Shown here: positions 8,322 to 17,451 of the stretch, in pieces
How the letters are laid out: the number at the start of each line of letters is the position of its first letter
Numbering within the stretch: position 1 is the stretch's first letter
NCBI RefSeq assembly: GCF_000485795.1
Contig: NZ_AXZL01000072.1
Location: 1-64,000, forward strand
Length of the DNA: 64,000 nucleotides
From: Shewanella decolorationis S12
GTDB lineage: Bacteria; Pseudomonadota; Gammaproteobacteria; Enterobacterales; Shewanellaceae
Reading direction: 5' to 3'
The notes under the pieces: generated by a model
Told to the model about the DNA's origin: nothing
Databases searched by the model: none
The model's input: the letters and a program-made list of their open reading frames with translations, nothing else
Made by a program: the position numbers and the translations under genes

Positions 8322-9947
8322 ATGAATGGTCTTCAAATAAAGCAAAAGATGTTCATCGGCATACTTGTGCCACTTATGATGCTGCTCGTTATTGGTTTTA
8401 TCGCCATCAATATGATGGGAAAAATCGAATACGGCGTCGAACGTATCTATAACGACAGAGTTGTTCCTTTAGATGATCTTAAAGTCATTGCAGATAAATA
8501 CGCTGTCGATGTGATTGATGCAATTAATAAGGCTAATGCGGGAGGCTTTACCGCTTCACAGGCAATCACAGCCCTTCAAAGTGCAAAATCCACAGTTAAT
8601 CAACGCTGGCAGAAATATCTCGCGACCGATCTCACTAAGGAAGAATCGCAACTCGCCAACCAAGCCGAGTTTTTATTTACGCCAGCTAATGAGCAAATTG
8701 ATCAGTTAGTTACGTTTTTAAAAGGAGTGAATGGTGGGACAGCCCATCAACTCAATGACAAAATATTGCCTCTTTACCAAGCAATAGATCCGATCAGTGG
8801 CAAAATATCAGAACTTATCGATCTACAAATCACCATTGCCGGCCATGAAAAAGAAGCTGCAAACGAAATCTATCGCTCCTCAATTGCTATCTTTGCCACC
8901 CTTGCAGGCTTGGCAATGCTTATCAGTATAGTAATTGGGCTTTGGGTCAATCGCAGTGTGATGAATCCAATCAATGATATTGTTCGTAATCTTAAAACAA
9001 TTCGTGAAGACTCAGATCTGACCGTTAAGTTTCGCACTTTTAATAATGATGAACTTGGGCTTATTTCATCAAGCCTAACTCAAGTTATTGAGCATTTGCG
9101 GGGCATTTTGCACTCAATTGCTGAAGCCGCAAACACAGTGAATAGCTCAGCCACTGAACTCAACAGTTTTACTCAAGAAACCAATAAGCGCATGCAGCAA
9201 CAGCAGGCCGAAACGGAACAAACTGCCACTGCAATGAATGAGATGACTGCAACTGTTGCAGAAGTGGCTCAAAGCACTTCTGCCGCAGCCGATTCAGCCA
9301 GAGATGCCGATACCTATGCGGCAAATGGTAACCGTATTGTTATGGACTCAATTAGCAGTATGTCGCAGCTTTCTGAACAAATTCAAAAAACAGCTCAAGT
9401 GATAGGTTTCTTATCCAATGAAAGTCAAAACATTGGCCGGGTGTTAGATGTAATCAAAAGCATTGCCGAGCAAACCAATCTACTGGCATTAAATGCGGCG
9501 ATTGAAGCTGCCCGCGCGGGTGAGCAAGGCCGTGGCTTTGCCGTTGTTGCCGACGAAGTCAGGACATTAGCGCAGCGCACCCAAAAATCGACCCAAGAAA
9601 TCGAAGCGATGATTGCCACCTTGCAACAAGGTGTAAAAGAAGCGGTGAATGCAATGGAAGTAGGTATTAATCAAGTTGATGATGCTAACAATAAAGCCAA
9701 TCAAGCTGGGCAAGCCTTAAAAGAAATTGTGACTTCCGTGGATAACATTGCTGAACTCAACACTCATATAGCAACCGCGGCCGAAGAGCAAAGCAGTGTA
9801 GCCGAGAGCATCAACCGCAGCATTATCGCCATTAGCGATATTGCGGATTACTCTACGCGCTCGGCCCTTGATCTAAGTGACTCTGTACTCAATTTAACCA
9901 AATTGGCTAACAGTATGCGAAATCAAGTAAGTGCATTTAAGCTTTAA
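8322..9947 (+). CDS. Methyl-accepting chemotaxis protein
   Basis: Chemoreceptor of 541 residues. TM1 (about 9-30), a four-helix-bundle-type periplasmic sensor (about 31-190), TM2 (about 190-210), HAMP linker, then the cytoplasmic signalling coiled coil. The highly conserved hairpin tip is intact ([20 protein letters not shown], about 384-403), so it should couple to CheA/CheW. No CheR-tethering pentapeptide is seen at the C terminus (it ends VSAFKL). It is transcribed alone after a tRNA terminator and has a SD-like GAGGAAA before the ATG. The ligand cannot be read from the sequence. Confidence 0.92.
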   Translation: MNGLQIKQKMFIGILVPLMMLLVIGFIAINMMGKIEYGVERIYNDRVVPLDDLKVIADKYAVDVIDAINKANAGGFTASQAITALQSAKSTVNQRWQKYLATDLTKEESQLANQAEFLFTPANEQIDQLVTFLKGVNGGTAHQLNDKILPLYQAIDPISGKISELIDLQITIAGHEKEAANEIYRSSIAIFATLAGLAMLISIVIGLWVNRSVMNPINDIVRNLKTIREDSDLTVKFRTFNNDELGLISSSLTQVIEHLRGILHSIAEAANTVNSSATELNSFTQETNKRMQQQQAETEQTATAMNEMTATVAEVAQSTSAAADSARDADTYAANGNRIVMDSISSMSQLSEQIQKTAQVIGFLSNESQNIGRVLDVIKSIAEQTNLLALNAAIEAARAGEQGRGFAVVADEVRTLAQRTQKSTQEIEAMIATLQQGVKEAVNAMEVGINQVDDANNKANQAGQALKEIVTSVDNIAELNTHIATAAEEQSSVAESINRSIIAISDIADYSTRSALDLSDSVLNLTKLANSMRNQVSAFKL

Positions 9948-9954
9948 TCCAAAC

Positions 9955-9980
9955 AACGGCATGCAGCTCTGCATGCCGTT
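9955..9980 (+). terminator. Hairpin after the chemoreceptor gene
   Basis: Perfect 12-base arms AACGGCATGCAG / CTGCATGCCGTT with two bases between. The T-run is short, so terminator activity is less certain than the hairpin. Confidence 0.5.
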
Positions 9981-10288
9981 TAAATCCAGTCAAATTAACG
10001 TGGGACTGTCGAAATTTCAGGATTAATGTCACAGTAATAAGGCAGGTGTTTATCCAAGTGCACAGTTAGTCACAACATAAATAGGCTATGACGCAGTAGT
10101 AAACTCAGCCAAATGCTGCCCGAAGGGTTCGTCTGGCAAGCCCTAATGATTTTGATTTGAGTAGAGTGACATCATTTTTCGTTTCGCGAGTATCTGCTTG
10201 CCTAAACGAACAACATTGAATCTCTAAACGTCAGCGCGACATCATGAGTAAAGAATATAATAATCCGATTTAGTCATTTGACTTACAA
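9981..10288. other. Gene-free interval between chemoreceptor and rsuA
   Basis: About 300 bases with no convincing ORF, RNA or promoter. It is the 3' side of both neighbours (convergent), so long readthrough regions are the simplest reading. Confidence 0.5.
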
Positions 10289-11002
10289 TCATCTCTGCCC
10301 AATGGACGCCACTTCCTGCGCAGTTAACGTGCGACTCTCACCCGGCTTTAAGCCTTCATCCAGGGTAATCTCACCGATAGAAAGTCGATGCAATCCCACC
10401 ACAGGATTACGGAACCGACCAAACATCCGTTTGATTTGATGATACTTTCCTTCCCTTAGCGTGACTTCTGCAATATGAGTGTCGAGGATAGTCAGCTTTG
10501 CTGGCTGTGTAGTGATATCTTCAAAGCCAAAATACATCCCTTGGGCGAATGCCGCGATATACTCCTCGTTCAAAGGATTCGATAGGGTCACCCGATACAC
10601 TTTGTCCACCTTTTGGTCGGGTGACATGAGCGCCTCGGACCAACGGCTATCATTGGTTAGCAGCAATAAACCCGAGGAGTTTAAATCTAATCGCCCAGCA
10701 ATATGCAGCTCATGGCGAGCATCACCGTCGAGTAAATCAATCACTGTTCGATGCTCTGTGTCTTTGGTGGCACTCACTACGCCAACAGGCTTGTGCAGCA
10801 TTAGATAAACGGGCTTATTGGCCTGTAAGACTTGCCCATCAAACACTATATGGGAAAATTCATCCACCAGCAGATCGAGCGCTTTTGCAGGCGCGCCATC
10901 CACATACACTCGATCCGCCAGCAAGAGTTCTCGCACGGCTTTACGATGAATTTGCAGCTTAACGGCAAGGTATCTGTCGAGACGACCACGTTTTGATTGC
11001 AT
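10289..11002 (-). CDS. rsuA: 16S rRNA pseudouridine(516) synthase, RsuA type
   Basis: Makes pseudouridine 516 in 16S rRNA. A short S4 domain (about 4-50) is followed by the RsuA-family catalytic domain, with the catalytic Asp in GRLDLNSSGLLLLTND (about residue 102) and the KYHQIKRMF motif near 195. 237 residues fits RsuA (E. coli 231) better than RluE or RluB. It is 14 bases downstream of the HTH regulator gene and probably co-transcribed with it. Exact target (RsuA versus a close relative) is inferred from length and motif. Confidence 0.85.
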   Translation of the reverse strand: MQSKRGRLDRYLAVKLQIHRKAVRELLLADRVYVDGAPAKALDLLVDEFSHIVFDGQVLQANKPVYLMLHKPVGVVSATKDTEHRTVIDLLDGDARHELHIAGRLDLNSSGLLLLTNDSRWSEALMSPDQKVDKVYRVTLSNPLNEEYIAAFAQGMYFGFEDITTQPAKLTILDTHIAEVTLREGKYHQIKRMFGRFRNPVVGLHRLSIGEITLDEGLKPGESRTLTAQEVASIGQR

Positions 11003-11016
11003 AACCCCACCCAGCG

Positions 11017-11637
11017 CTAAGATAAAGATGCAATGCGATAGGCGCAGCGACGGGCGCCGTCGATGATATGCTCTTCACGGCTCACAGTGGCGATATCGGC
11101 AAATAATTGCTGGAACTGTTGCAGTTCGGAGCGGCAAAAGTTTTGGCACTTAGTTGCTGCGCTGCAAATTGGGCAGTGATTCTCAAGCAACCAGAACACT
11201 CCATCGGCTTGTTCCTGCGTCGCCATATAGCCTTCGAGGGTACGCAGTTCCACCAGTTTCGTTAAACGACTGGCTATATCCGTCATGCCTTGCATCGCAC
11301 TGCGATACTGCTGCAAGGCCGTTTGCTCCCTATGCTCAATCAGTTTATCTAGGCCTTGATCGCCAAATATCATTTTAACGGAATCAATCAATTGCAAACT
11401 AAGCTCACTGTGACGATCGGCAAAGTGAGTCCGACTCTGCTCCGTTAATCCCCAATATCGGGTTGGGCGTCCACGGCCTTCGACTCTATCTTCAATATCG
11501 ACATCACCCGCATCCTCTAAGGCCTGCAAATGCTGCCGAACCCCCATAGTCGTCAGGGCGAGCTCTTCCGCTAGGGTCTTTGCAGTTAAAGGACCGTGCA
11601 ACTTGAGTAATTGAATAATCTTATCAGTGGTTTTCAT
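11017..11637 (-). CDS. HTH transcriptional regulator with C-terminal Cys cluster (COG2345-like)
   Basis: 206 residues. An N-terminal winged helix (about 1-70; LTAKTLAEELALTTMGVRQHL, then a GRGRPTRYW wing) is followed by a C-terminal sensor region with five Cys: CPIC, CQNFC, and CAYR. This layout matches the SufR-like/COG2345 group, in which the Cys set binds an Fe-S cluster in SufR. Metal binding here is inference. The ATG at 11637 has GGAG seven bases upstream; a longer start at 11664 is less likely. It is divergent from an FMN reductase gene across an AT-rich palindrome, a typical place for its operator. Confidence 0.75.
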   Translation of the reverse strand: MKTTDKIIQLLKLHGPLTAKTLAEELALTTMGVRQHLQALEDAGDVDIEDRVEGRGRPTRYWGLTEQSRTHFADRHSELSLQLIDSVKMIFGDQGLDKLIEHREQTALQQYRSAMQGMTDIASRLTKLVELRTLEGYMATQEQADGVFWLLENHCPICSAATKCQNFCRSELQQFQQLFADIATVSREEHIIDGARRCAYRIASLS

Positions 11638-11692
11638 ATGCGCTCTCCGCTCTTCACCTCGCATTATCCCTCAATCGCCCACCTTTTAACAG

Positions 11693-11716
11693 AATAAATA
11701 AAGTTTTTTATTTATT
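11693..11716. promoter_or_regulatory. Candidate operator: AT-rich palindrome between HTH regulator and FMN reductase
   Basis: AATAAATAAA, four bases, TTTATTTATT: perfect ten-base arms. A related element, TTAAATAAAGTAATT, follows at about 11732. The position between divergent genes suggests control by the adjacent regulator; that is inference from position and symmetry. Confidence 0.4.
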
Positions 11717-11783
11717 TTATCCTTTACAAGATTAAATAAAGTAATTACCTTATAAATAATTTATAAACAAATAGGTTTACATA

Positions 11784-12398
11784 ATGAACTTACTCATCAT
11801 CAGCAGCAGCCAAAGAGCCCACTCACAAAGTGCTAAAGTCGCGCGATACATAGCCGAAACCAGTTTTTTATCACCCCATAGTGTTGGTTACGACGCTATC
11901 CATCACTTAGAGCTTTGCCAGTTTAATCTGCCATTTTGGGACGGTGAAGAAGACAACAAGGGCGAGCATTGGCCTGAGATTGAACAAAGAGTAGATGCTG
12001 CGGATGCCCTGGTTTTGATTACGCCCGAATGGGGAGGAATGGCCTCGCCACTGCTTAAAAACTTCCTATTGATGTGTAGCCGTCAGGAAACTGCCCATAA
12101 GCCAGTGTTGTTGATTTCAGTTTGCAGCGGCATTAGCGGCGCCTACCCCATTGTGGAAGTCAAAATGAATGCACTCAAAAACAATAAATTAGTGCCGATT
12201 CCCGATCATTTGATCATCCGTAATGTCGAGAATGTACTCAACGCTACGCCCCAAGGAACGCGGGATATCGACCTCAGGGAAAGAGTGCAATACAGCCTGT
12301 TTATGTTGCATCAATATGCCCAAGCGTTAGCGCCGATACGCCAACGCCATATTCATCAACCCTATCCCAAGCAGCAGGAATACTGCTACGGTATGTAA
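11784..12398 (+). CDS. NADPH-dependent FMN reductase family flavoprotein
   Basis: 204 residues with the flavodoxin-like fold of the FMN_red family: phosphate-binding loop SSSQRAHSQS near the N terminus (residues 7-16) and the conserved TPEWGGMASPLLKNF segment (about 79-93) that contacts the flavin ring. Such enzymes reduce quinones, azo dyes, chromate or free flavin with NAD(P)H; the substrate cannot be assigned. It is divergent from the Cys-cluster regulator and 50 bases upstream of the VOC gene, so the two may form an operon. Confidence 0.8.
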   Translation: MNLLIISSSQRAHSQSAKVARYIAETSFLSPHSVGYDAIHHLELCQFNLPFWDGEEDNKGEHWPEIEQRVDAADALVLITPEWGGMASPLLKNFLLMCSRQETAHKPVLLISVCSGISGAYPIVEVKMNALKNNKLVPIPDHLIIRNVENVLNATPQGTRDIDLRERVQYSLFMLHQYAQALAPIRQRHIHQPYPKQQEYCYGM

Positions 12399-12448
12399 GC
12401 AGCTTGGATGTTTATCACTCTGACTAAAATCATTACAAGGAACGCATT

Positions 12449-12865
12449 ATGATCTATTTAGAACACATCAACCTAGTCGTTGACGACATCCCTAAAGCAC
12501 TCACTTTTTATCAAGCAGCCTTCCCCCATTGGCGCGTCCGTGGCGGAGATAAAGGGACTTGGTACGGCAAGCCCCGCAATTGGATCCACTTTGGTGATGA
12601 TTATCAGTACATTGCCTTTAGCGATAACGGTGAGGGCGAAAACCGCGACTTAACGGGCCATCAAATTGGCTTAGCCCATTTTGCCTTTGTGGTGAGTGAT
12701 TTAGATGCCGTGATAGCAAGACTAACCCAAGCCGGTTTTCCGATAGCCAAAGACGGCATGGAAGATCCTTTCCGGCGCAATATCTACTTCTTCGATGCCC
12801 ATGGCTTTGAGGTCGAGTTTGTAGAGTATCTCAGCGATCTGCCCAACGAACGCAATCGTTATTAA
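12449..12865 (+). CDS. VOC (glyoxalase/bleomycin-resistance) family protein
   Basis: 138 residues with one full vicinal-oxygen-chelate fold: beta-alpha-beta halves beginning with YLEHINLVVDD and IGLAHFAFVVSDLD, and a terminal FDAHGFEVEFVEY. His5 in LEHINL, His in GLAHFAF and Glu near the C terminus occupy the usual metal-ligand places. Strong SD (AAGGA) before 12449. It may act on an electrophile or in a detoxification pair with the flavoprotein upstream; no specific substrate is supported. Confidence 0.8.
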   Translation: MIYLEHINLVVDDIPKALTFYQAAFPHWRVRGGDKGTWYGKPRNWIHFGDDYQYIAFSDNGEGENRDLTGHQIGLAHFAFVVSDLDAVIARLTQAGFPIAKDGMEDPFRRNIYFFDAHGFEVEFVEYLSDLPNERNRY

Positions 12866-13009
12866 GCCATAAGGTTATTGGCGACGGGATACATAACCCC
12901 AGTATTCCGCGCCAGTTCTTCCGATCGATACAAGCCTAAAAATCGTTACATTGACAGGCTAAATCGCTAAACTAACGCACAATCAGGCTTTCCAATATTA
13001 GATAACTCG

Positions 13010-13480
13010 ATGACAACACCTTATTGTTATTCCACTACTTATATCTTAGATAAAGCGCATTTTGACGAGTGTTATACCCAGTCAGTTAAACCCGATCCCA
13101 CGCTCAAACCTTACTATAAGGCCATGGGGTTTGGACTCATTGGTATTGCACTGATTTTTGCGGATGTCAGCCTCTATCTGGCCTATTTCTTTGTCGGGCT
13201 CGGGGTGATTGAAGCGTTAAATGTGAAATACAACAAAGCCTGGTGGTTGATGCGGCAGATGATGAGTAAGGCCGCCAATAATGAAGTCACACTGATTGTC
13301 GATGAGCAAGGGATTAGCACCCAATCGCAATATGTTAAAAGCCAAATCCTTTGGACGGATATTTACCGTATTGTGCCAACGGAAAAGGGGTTTCTGATCA
13401 CCCATAAAACCGGCACCAGTTATCTGTCGAATCGCAGTTTAGATGAGGCCTGTTGCGCGTTTATTAAGGCAAAAATCTAA
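13010..13480 (+). CDS. YcxB-like domain membrane protein
   Basis: 156 residues. Two adjacent hydrophobic segments (about 41-78) precede a soluble C-terminal domain with the YcxB-like pattern: VDEQGISTQSQ, ILWTDIYRIVPTEKGFLI, then an aromatic/Ser-rich strand. Known only as a domain of unknown function in small membrane proteins. It is a single gene ending at a convergent terminator with satP. Confidence 0.7.
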   Translation: MTTPYCYSTTYILDKAHFDECYTQSVKPDPTLKPYYKAMGFGLIGIALIFADVSLYLAYFFVGLGVIEALNVKYNKAWWLMRQMMSKAANNEVTLIVDEQGISTQSQYVKSQILWTDIYRIVPTEKGFLITHKTGTSYLSNRSLDEACCAFIKAKI

Positions 13481-13502
13481 CCTAACCGCACAGGCTTTCA
13501 AA

Positions 13503-13535
13503 AACAATAAGGCTGAATCATTCAGCCTTATTGTT
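13503..13535. terminator. Bidirectional terminator between YcxB-like gene and satP
   Basis: Fifteen-base perfect stem AACAATAAGGCTGAA / TTCAGCCTTATTGTT with loop TCA. It lies between convergent genes. Confidence 0.8.
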
Positions 13536-13560
13536 AAATACTCAACATCAATAATGACGC

Positions 13561-14130
13561 TTAAGCCTTTGCTTTTAACTCACCAATCGGCAAAATTGTG
13601 CGGCCATATTCATTGTTGAGCACTTGTGCCATCGCAAAGTAAATCGCACTCGCGCCACAGATAATCCCTTCAAAACCCGCAATAGTGCCAATCAAGGCGC
13701 TGCCAGTGAAATCTCTTGCCGCCAACAGGAAGAACAAAATCGTGAGCGAGGCAAACACAAACTGTTTCGCTCTCGGGTAGCGTAGCGAACCGACGAACAT
13801 AAAAGCAGTAAAGATCCCCCACAGGGTTAAATACCATCCCATAAAGTGGGTTGGGCTCGCCGCAATTCCGGCATTAGGCATTAAAATCAGTCCGACTAAG
13901 GTTAGCCAAAATAAACCGTAGGAGGTAAATGCGGTTGTCCCAAAGGTATCACCCCGCATAAAACACATAATGCCGACAATGATTTGGCCGAGTCCGCCAT
14001 AGAAAATGCCCATCGCTAAGATCATTGCATCAATCGGAAAATAGCCCGCATTGTGAATGTTCAGCAGGATAGTCGTCATACCAAAGCCCATTAAGCCTAA
14101 TGGAGCAGGATTCGCCAGTTTTGTCGACAC
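13561..14130 (-). CDS. satP: Acetate uptake transporter, GPR1/FUN34/YaaH (SatP) family
   Basis: 189 residues with six hydrophobic segments and the family hallmark NPAPLGLMGFGMTT at residues 7-20. Known family role: acetate/succinate:proton symport or acetate channel in the inner membrane. It is transcribed alone, away from a 730-base AT-rich region that probably holds its promoter. The family is certain; the substrate follows the E. coli homologue. Confidence 0.88.
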   Translation of the reverse strand: MSTKLANPAPLGLMGFGMTTILLNIHNAGYFPIDAMILAMGIFYGGLGQIIVGIMCFMRGDTFGTTAFTSYGLFWLTLVGLILMPNAGIAASPTHFMGWYLTLWGIFTAFMFVGSLRYPRAKQFVFASLTILFFLLAARDFTGSALIGTIAGFEGIICGASAIYFAMAQVLNNEYGRTILPIGELKAKA

Positions 14131-14863
14131 AGGAAGTCCCCAAAATAAATACGTTAATATGAATATCTAGAAACAGGCTAGATACTTATCGTTTTATAAA
14201 AAGCGGCGAATTTTAGATAACAACCAACCTGAGTACAACCAAAACGTTAATATCATTTAAAAAAGAAATATATACTATATAAATCAAAATCTTAATAAAA
14301 ATAAATAATAACAAAACATGATGTTCAAAAATTAACCTTATAAGATTCAAATAGCTACAAAATAACAATATAAAAAGTGCTGTAAATCAGATTTAGCGCG
14401 GAATTTTGCTAAAGTTCAAACTTCCGATTTCTTCAACCAAAAAAGCTGTTATTCGTTATAGGGTTAAAGCCTTAAAAATATTAACTTCATCCAATAATTC
14501 TAGCAAAGTTGATATAAGTCTAACTTTAGACAAATTCATAACATTTACAGGCTTTAGACGATGAAACTAAAGATCTTTTAGAGAGTCTTAATGGAAGATG
14601 CCTGACCTTAGCGGAATAACTTAAATGCAATACTGTGCAGATCCCTCTGCCTTGACAAGGCGGGCGATCACATCAGCATTCAACGTCCAGAAAGCCGAAG
14701 ATAAAACCGCCAAGTATTGCTGACAAAAATAACTCACCAAATTAGCGAAAAATTATTTATATCTAAAAAATAATAGCAGTGATAGATTGCTATCTGTTGA
14801 CACAGCGGCATGATGGGAAACCAGTTAGGCTGTTGTTAACTATCAATAACTAAAGGAAATAAA
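14131..14863. other. Long AT-rich intergenic region between satP and a small secreted protein gene
   Basis: About 730 bases between divergent genes with very high A+T from about 14200 to 14560 and no ORF with a credible ribosome site. It should contain the satP promoter and the promoter of the 14864 gene. A TTGACA occurs at about 14798-14803, 60 bases before that ATG, but no good -10 pairs with it. Nothing here is identified with confidence; a small RNA is possible. Confidence 0.4.
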
Positions 14864-15100
14864 ATGAAAACCTTATCAGCTGTTATCACACTGTCGGCAC
14901 TAATGAGTTTCGCAACCTTTGCCGATGAATCGACACTTCCTCCTGCCCCAGCAAATGATATCGCCCAACTGACTGAAGTGTGCCAACAAATGGCCTCGGA
15001 AGATCAGGTCGAAAATGCCGAGCTTAAACAATATGTGCTCGACTGCGTGAATGACCAACTGACAGAAATGGGTTATCAAACCGTCAAAGAGCTTAACTGA
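14864..15100 (+). CDS. Small secreted protein with two cysteines, unknown
   Basis: 78 residues: a clear signal peptide (cleavage probably after FATFA, residue 20) and a mature, acidic part of about 57 residues. Two Cys (VCQQM, DCVND) lie about 28 residues apart and could form one disulfide in the periplasm. SD AAAGGAAA sits seven bases before the ATG. No known domain is recognised. It is a lone gene with its own terminator after it. Confidence 0.75.
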   Translation: MKTLSAVITLSALMSFATFADESTLPPAPANDIAQLTEVCQQMASEDQVENAELKQYVLDCVNDQLTEMGYQTVKELN

Positions 15101-15447
15101 TCGATTTTTTACTTCCTTTAGCCTATGGCTCCATGGGGTTTTAGCTCACACTATCTATGCCATTCAAATCTTGAATGGCATTTTTATCCGTCACAACAAA
15201 GTCATTAACCACAAACACCTAAAGCCACAACATATAAAACACAAAAATCAAACTCCGTTAAAAGTGTTAAGCAACGGCATTTAAAATTTTTATTTTGTCT
15301 TTCAACTGATTGCGTAATCTACATATCAGCTATTTATATGATATCTGTATCATTTTGCATCCCTTCAGGTGAAAGCACTGTGGATTTAAGCATAAAATGC
15401 TAATCTGTTGACCATTACCGACCGACATTACATCTGAACGCAAAATC
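15101..15447. other. Intergenic region upstream of the mipA operon
   Basis: About 345 bases. It holds the terminator at 15158-15186 and then AT-rich sequence which should contain the mipA promoter. No operator is recognised. Confidence 0.4.
15158..15186 (+). terminator. Terminator of the small secreted protein gene
   Basis: TGCCATTCAA, loop ATC, TTGAATGGCA, then TTTTTA. Located about 60 bases past the stop at 15100. Confidence 0.75.
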
Positions 15448-16311
15448 ATGTATCGAACACTGTTTATCTTACTCGCCGCACTTAGCCTACCTTCAATAGG
15501 AATGGCGAAGGAGCCGTGCGTCACTAAAGATGAATGCATTGAAATGCGTAACTGGGATTTAGGGGTGGCGATCGGCTGGGGGCAAAAGACGAATCCATTG
15601 CGGGATTTTGATGATATCCCGGTCTTCTTTATTCCCACCGTAGCCTACTATGGTGAGCATTGGTTTTTTGATAATGGCAACTTGGGCTACAGTTTAACCG
15701 AGCAGAAGTACTTCAGCTTAAACTTAGTCACCAGTTATAGCTTAGATAGAGCCTACTTTTACCGTTGGGATCCGTCCAATATCTTCCTAAAACGCAGTTC
15801 ACAGGAAGAAGCCAGACTTCTCTCAGCCAATACAGCCCTTAGCAGTGAGCCGGACCCAGTATTTAACTCCTTAGAATCGCGAAATTTTACCATGCTTGGC
15901 GGCGTCGAAGCCTTTATTTATAGCCCTCTAGGAGTAGTGAGATTAGCCTATACCCATGATATGTTTAATGTACACCAAGGTTCTGAAGCACAAATCAAAT
16001 GGACCTATGGCTGGCACCTAACACGCTGGGTGATGGATATGTCACTCGTATTCGATTGGAAAAGTACCAATGTGGTCGGTTACTACTATGGCGTTCGCCC
16101 GAGTGAAAATGATTATTGGAGCAAGCATTATCATGCAGATGCAGGTTGGAACAAAGGGATAGAAATGACAGCCCGTTATATTTTAACTGATAACTGGGAT
16201 CTGCTGTTTGCGTTCCGCTACACACAACTTGCAGATGAAATTGCCGCCAGTCCCTTGCTCGATCAAGACTATAGCAGCACATATTTTATTGGCGCAGCGT
16301 ATAGGTTCTGA
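15448..16311 (+). CDS. MipA/OmpV family outer membrane protein
   Basis: 287 residues: signal peptide (to about residue 20, GMAKEPC), then an outer-membrane beta-barrel with alternating aromatic strands and terminal aromatic residue (AAYRF). The opening strands WDLGVAIGWGQKTNPL and IPTVAYYGEHWFFDNGNLGY are typical of MipA/OmpV. In E. coli MipA scaffolds MltA and PBP1B; OmpV in Vibrio is an osmotic/adhesion protein. The role here is unknown, but it is the first gene of an operon with DUF3019 and a two-component system, which suggests an envelope signal. Confidence 0.85.
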   Translation: MYRTLFILLAALSLPSIGMAKEPCVTKDECIEMRNWDLGVAIGWGQKTNPLRDFDDIPVFFIPTVAYYGEHWFFDNGNLGYSLTEQKYFSLNLVTSYSLDRAYFYRWDPSNIFLKRSSQEEARLLSANTALSSEPDPVFNSLESRNFTMLGGVEAFIYSPLGVVRLAYTHDMFNVHQGSEAQIKWTYGWHLTRWVMDMSLVFDWKSTNVVGYYYGVRPSENDYWSKHYHADAGWNKGIEMTARYILTDNWDLLFAFRYTQLADEIAASPLLDQDYSSTYFIGAAYRF

Positions 16312-16316
16312 TACTA

Positions 16317-16730
16317 GTGACTCCTCTTCGTATTAGGATGCTGTGCGTATTGGGCCTAAGCGTTAGCTTGATGGGGCCCCGTAATGCACTTGCTGCATCT
16401 AATGAAGAGTCAACCTTAAAACTCACCCCCGAAATCTGTATCACTGGGGATGAAAACCAAGCCTGTGAGATCCGTATTGAATTACAGTGGCGACTCGCCA
16501 AGAACGAGCTAGTCTGTATTTTGTCCGATAACAATGCCTACCCTAAATGGTGCAGCGAGTCTCCTGAGCAACATGAAATTACGATGAATGTCAGTACATT
16601 AAGTGACATTCACTTTGTTTTAGTCAGTAAAGAAACCAATCAAACACTGGCTGGAGCCAAATTAAAAATTACGTCAACCTCGCAACCTCAGGTGCGCAGA
16701 CGTTACCGTAACCCTTGGAGTTTATTTTAA
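16317..16730 (+). CDS. DUF3019 domain protein, exported
   Basis: 137 residues: signal peptide (to about ALAAS, residue 28), then the DUF3019 core with four Cys (ICITGDENQAC, LVCILSD, KWCSES), the Q-W pair in ELQWRL, and a basic tail RRRYRN. GTG start at 16317, six bases after mipA; an ATG at 16338 is possible and would still leave a short signal. The stop overlaps the ATG of the response regulator (TAATG), indicating translational coupling. The function is unknown; the family recurrently sits beside MipA and two-component genes. Confidence 0.75.
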   Translation: MTPLRIRMLCVLGLSVSLMGPRNALAASNEESTLKLTPEICITGDENQACEIRIELQWRLAKNELVCILSDNNAYPKWCSESPEQHEITMNVSTLSDIHFVLVSKETNQTLAGAKLKITSTSQPQVRRRYRNPWSLF

Positions 16731-17443
16731 TGACGAATCCACAATCACCCCACAGAGTGTTATTGGTTGAAGACGATGTCCGTCTTGCGAATTTAATTGT
16801 AGATTATTTGAAATCACACGGTATGCACGTTGAAGTCGAGCGCCGCGGTGACACAGTCTTAACCCGCTTAATCAACTACAAGCCCGATATCATACTGCTA
16901 GACATTATGTTGCCAGGCCTAGATGGCCTTAGCCTGTGTGAAAAGCTGCCCGATTACTTTGCAGGCCCTATACTGCTGATGAGTGCCCTTGGGTCGAGCG
17001 AAGATCAGATCAAAGGCTTAGAACTCGGTGCCGACGACTATGTGGTGAAACCCGTCGACCCTGCGCTGCTGGTTGCCCGTATCAACAACCTATTGCGCCG
17101 CCAAAACCAACCGCCGCAGGCCGAATCCCACTGCTTGACCTTTGGTAAGCTGAGTATCGATCCCCATACTCATGCTATCCGCCTCGACAATAAAGAAGTC
17201 GACCTCACCAGCCATGAGTTTGAACTCCTCTGGTTACTGGCCTCGCAGGCGGGACAAGTGCTGAGCCGTCAGTACATCTATCAATTACTGCTTAACATAG
17301 ATTTTGATGGTAAAGACAGAAAGATAGATGTGCGCATTTCAAGGCTGCGTAAAAAGCTCAACGACAATATTGAGACCCCTTTCAGAATTAAAACCGTCTG
17401 GGGACAGGGCTACCTCTTCGCCCCTGAGGCTTGGAACAACTAA
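16730..17443 (+). CDS. Response regulator, OmpR/PhoB class
   Basis: 237 residues. Receiver domain with acidic pocket E14/D15/D16, phospho-acceptor D58 (ILLDIMLPG) and K in VVKPVDP; C-terminal winged helix (about 140-232) with the typical recognition helix and RGQGYLF-like wing (VWGQGYLF). ATG at 16730 overlaps the DUF3019 stop by one base and has TTGGAG upstream. It is partner of the kinase that follows eight bases later. Resembles the RstA branch; the direct targets may include mipA, by position only. Confidence 0.9.
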   Translation: MTNPQSPHRVLLVEDDVRLANLIVDYLKSHGMHVEVERRGDTVLTRLINYKPDIILLDIMLPGLDGLSLCEKLPDYFAGPILLMSALGSSEDQIKGLELGADDYVVKPVDPALLVARINNLLRRQNQPPQAESHCLTFGKLSIDPHTHAIRLDNKEVDLTSHEFELLWLLASQAGQVLSRQYIYQLLLNIDFDGKDRKIDVRISRLRKKLNDNIETPFRIKTVWGQGYLFAPEAWNN

Positions 17444-17451
17444 GAGCAGCC

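Noticed and set aside
10131..10150. TCTGGCAAGCCCTAAT also present near 56024
   Set aside because: A 16-base match is expected by chance at this window size, and the contexts differ.
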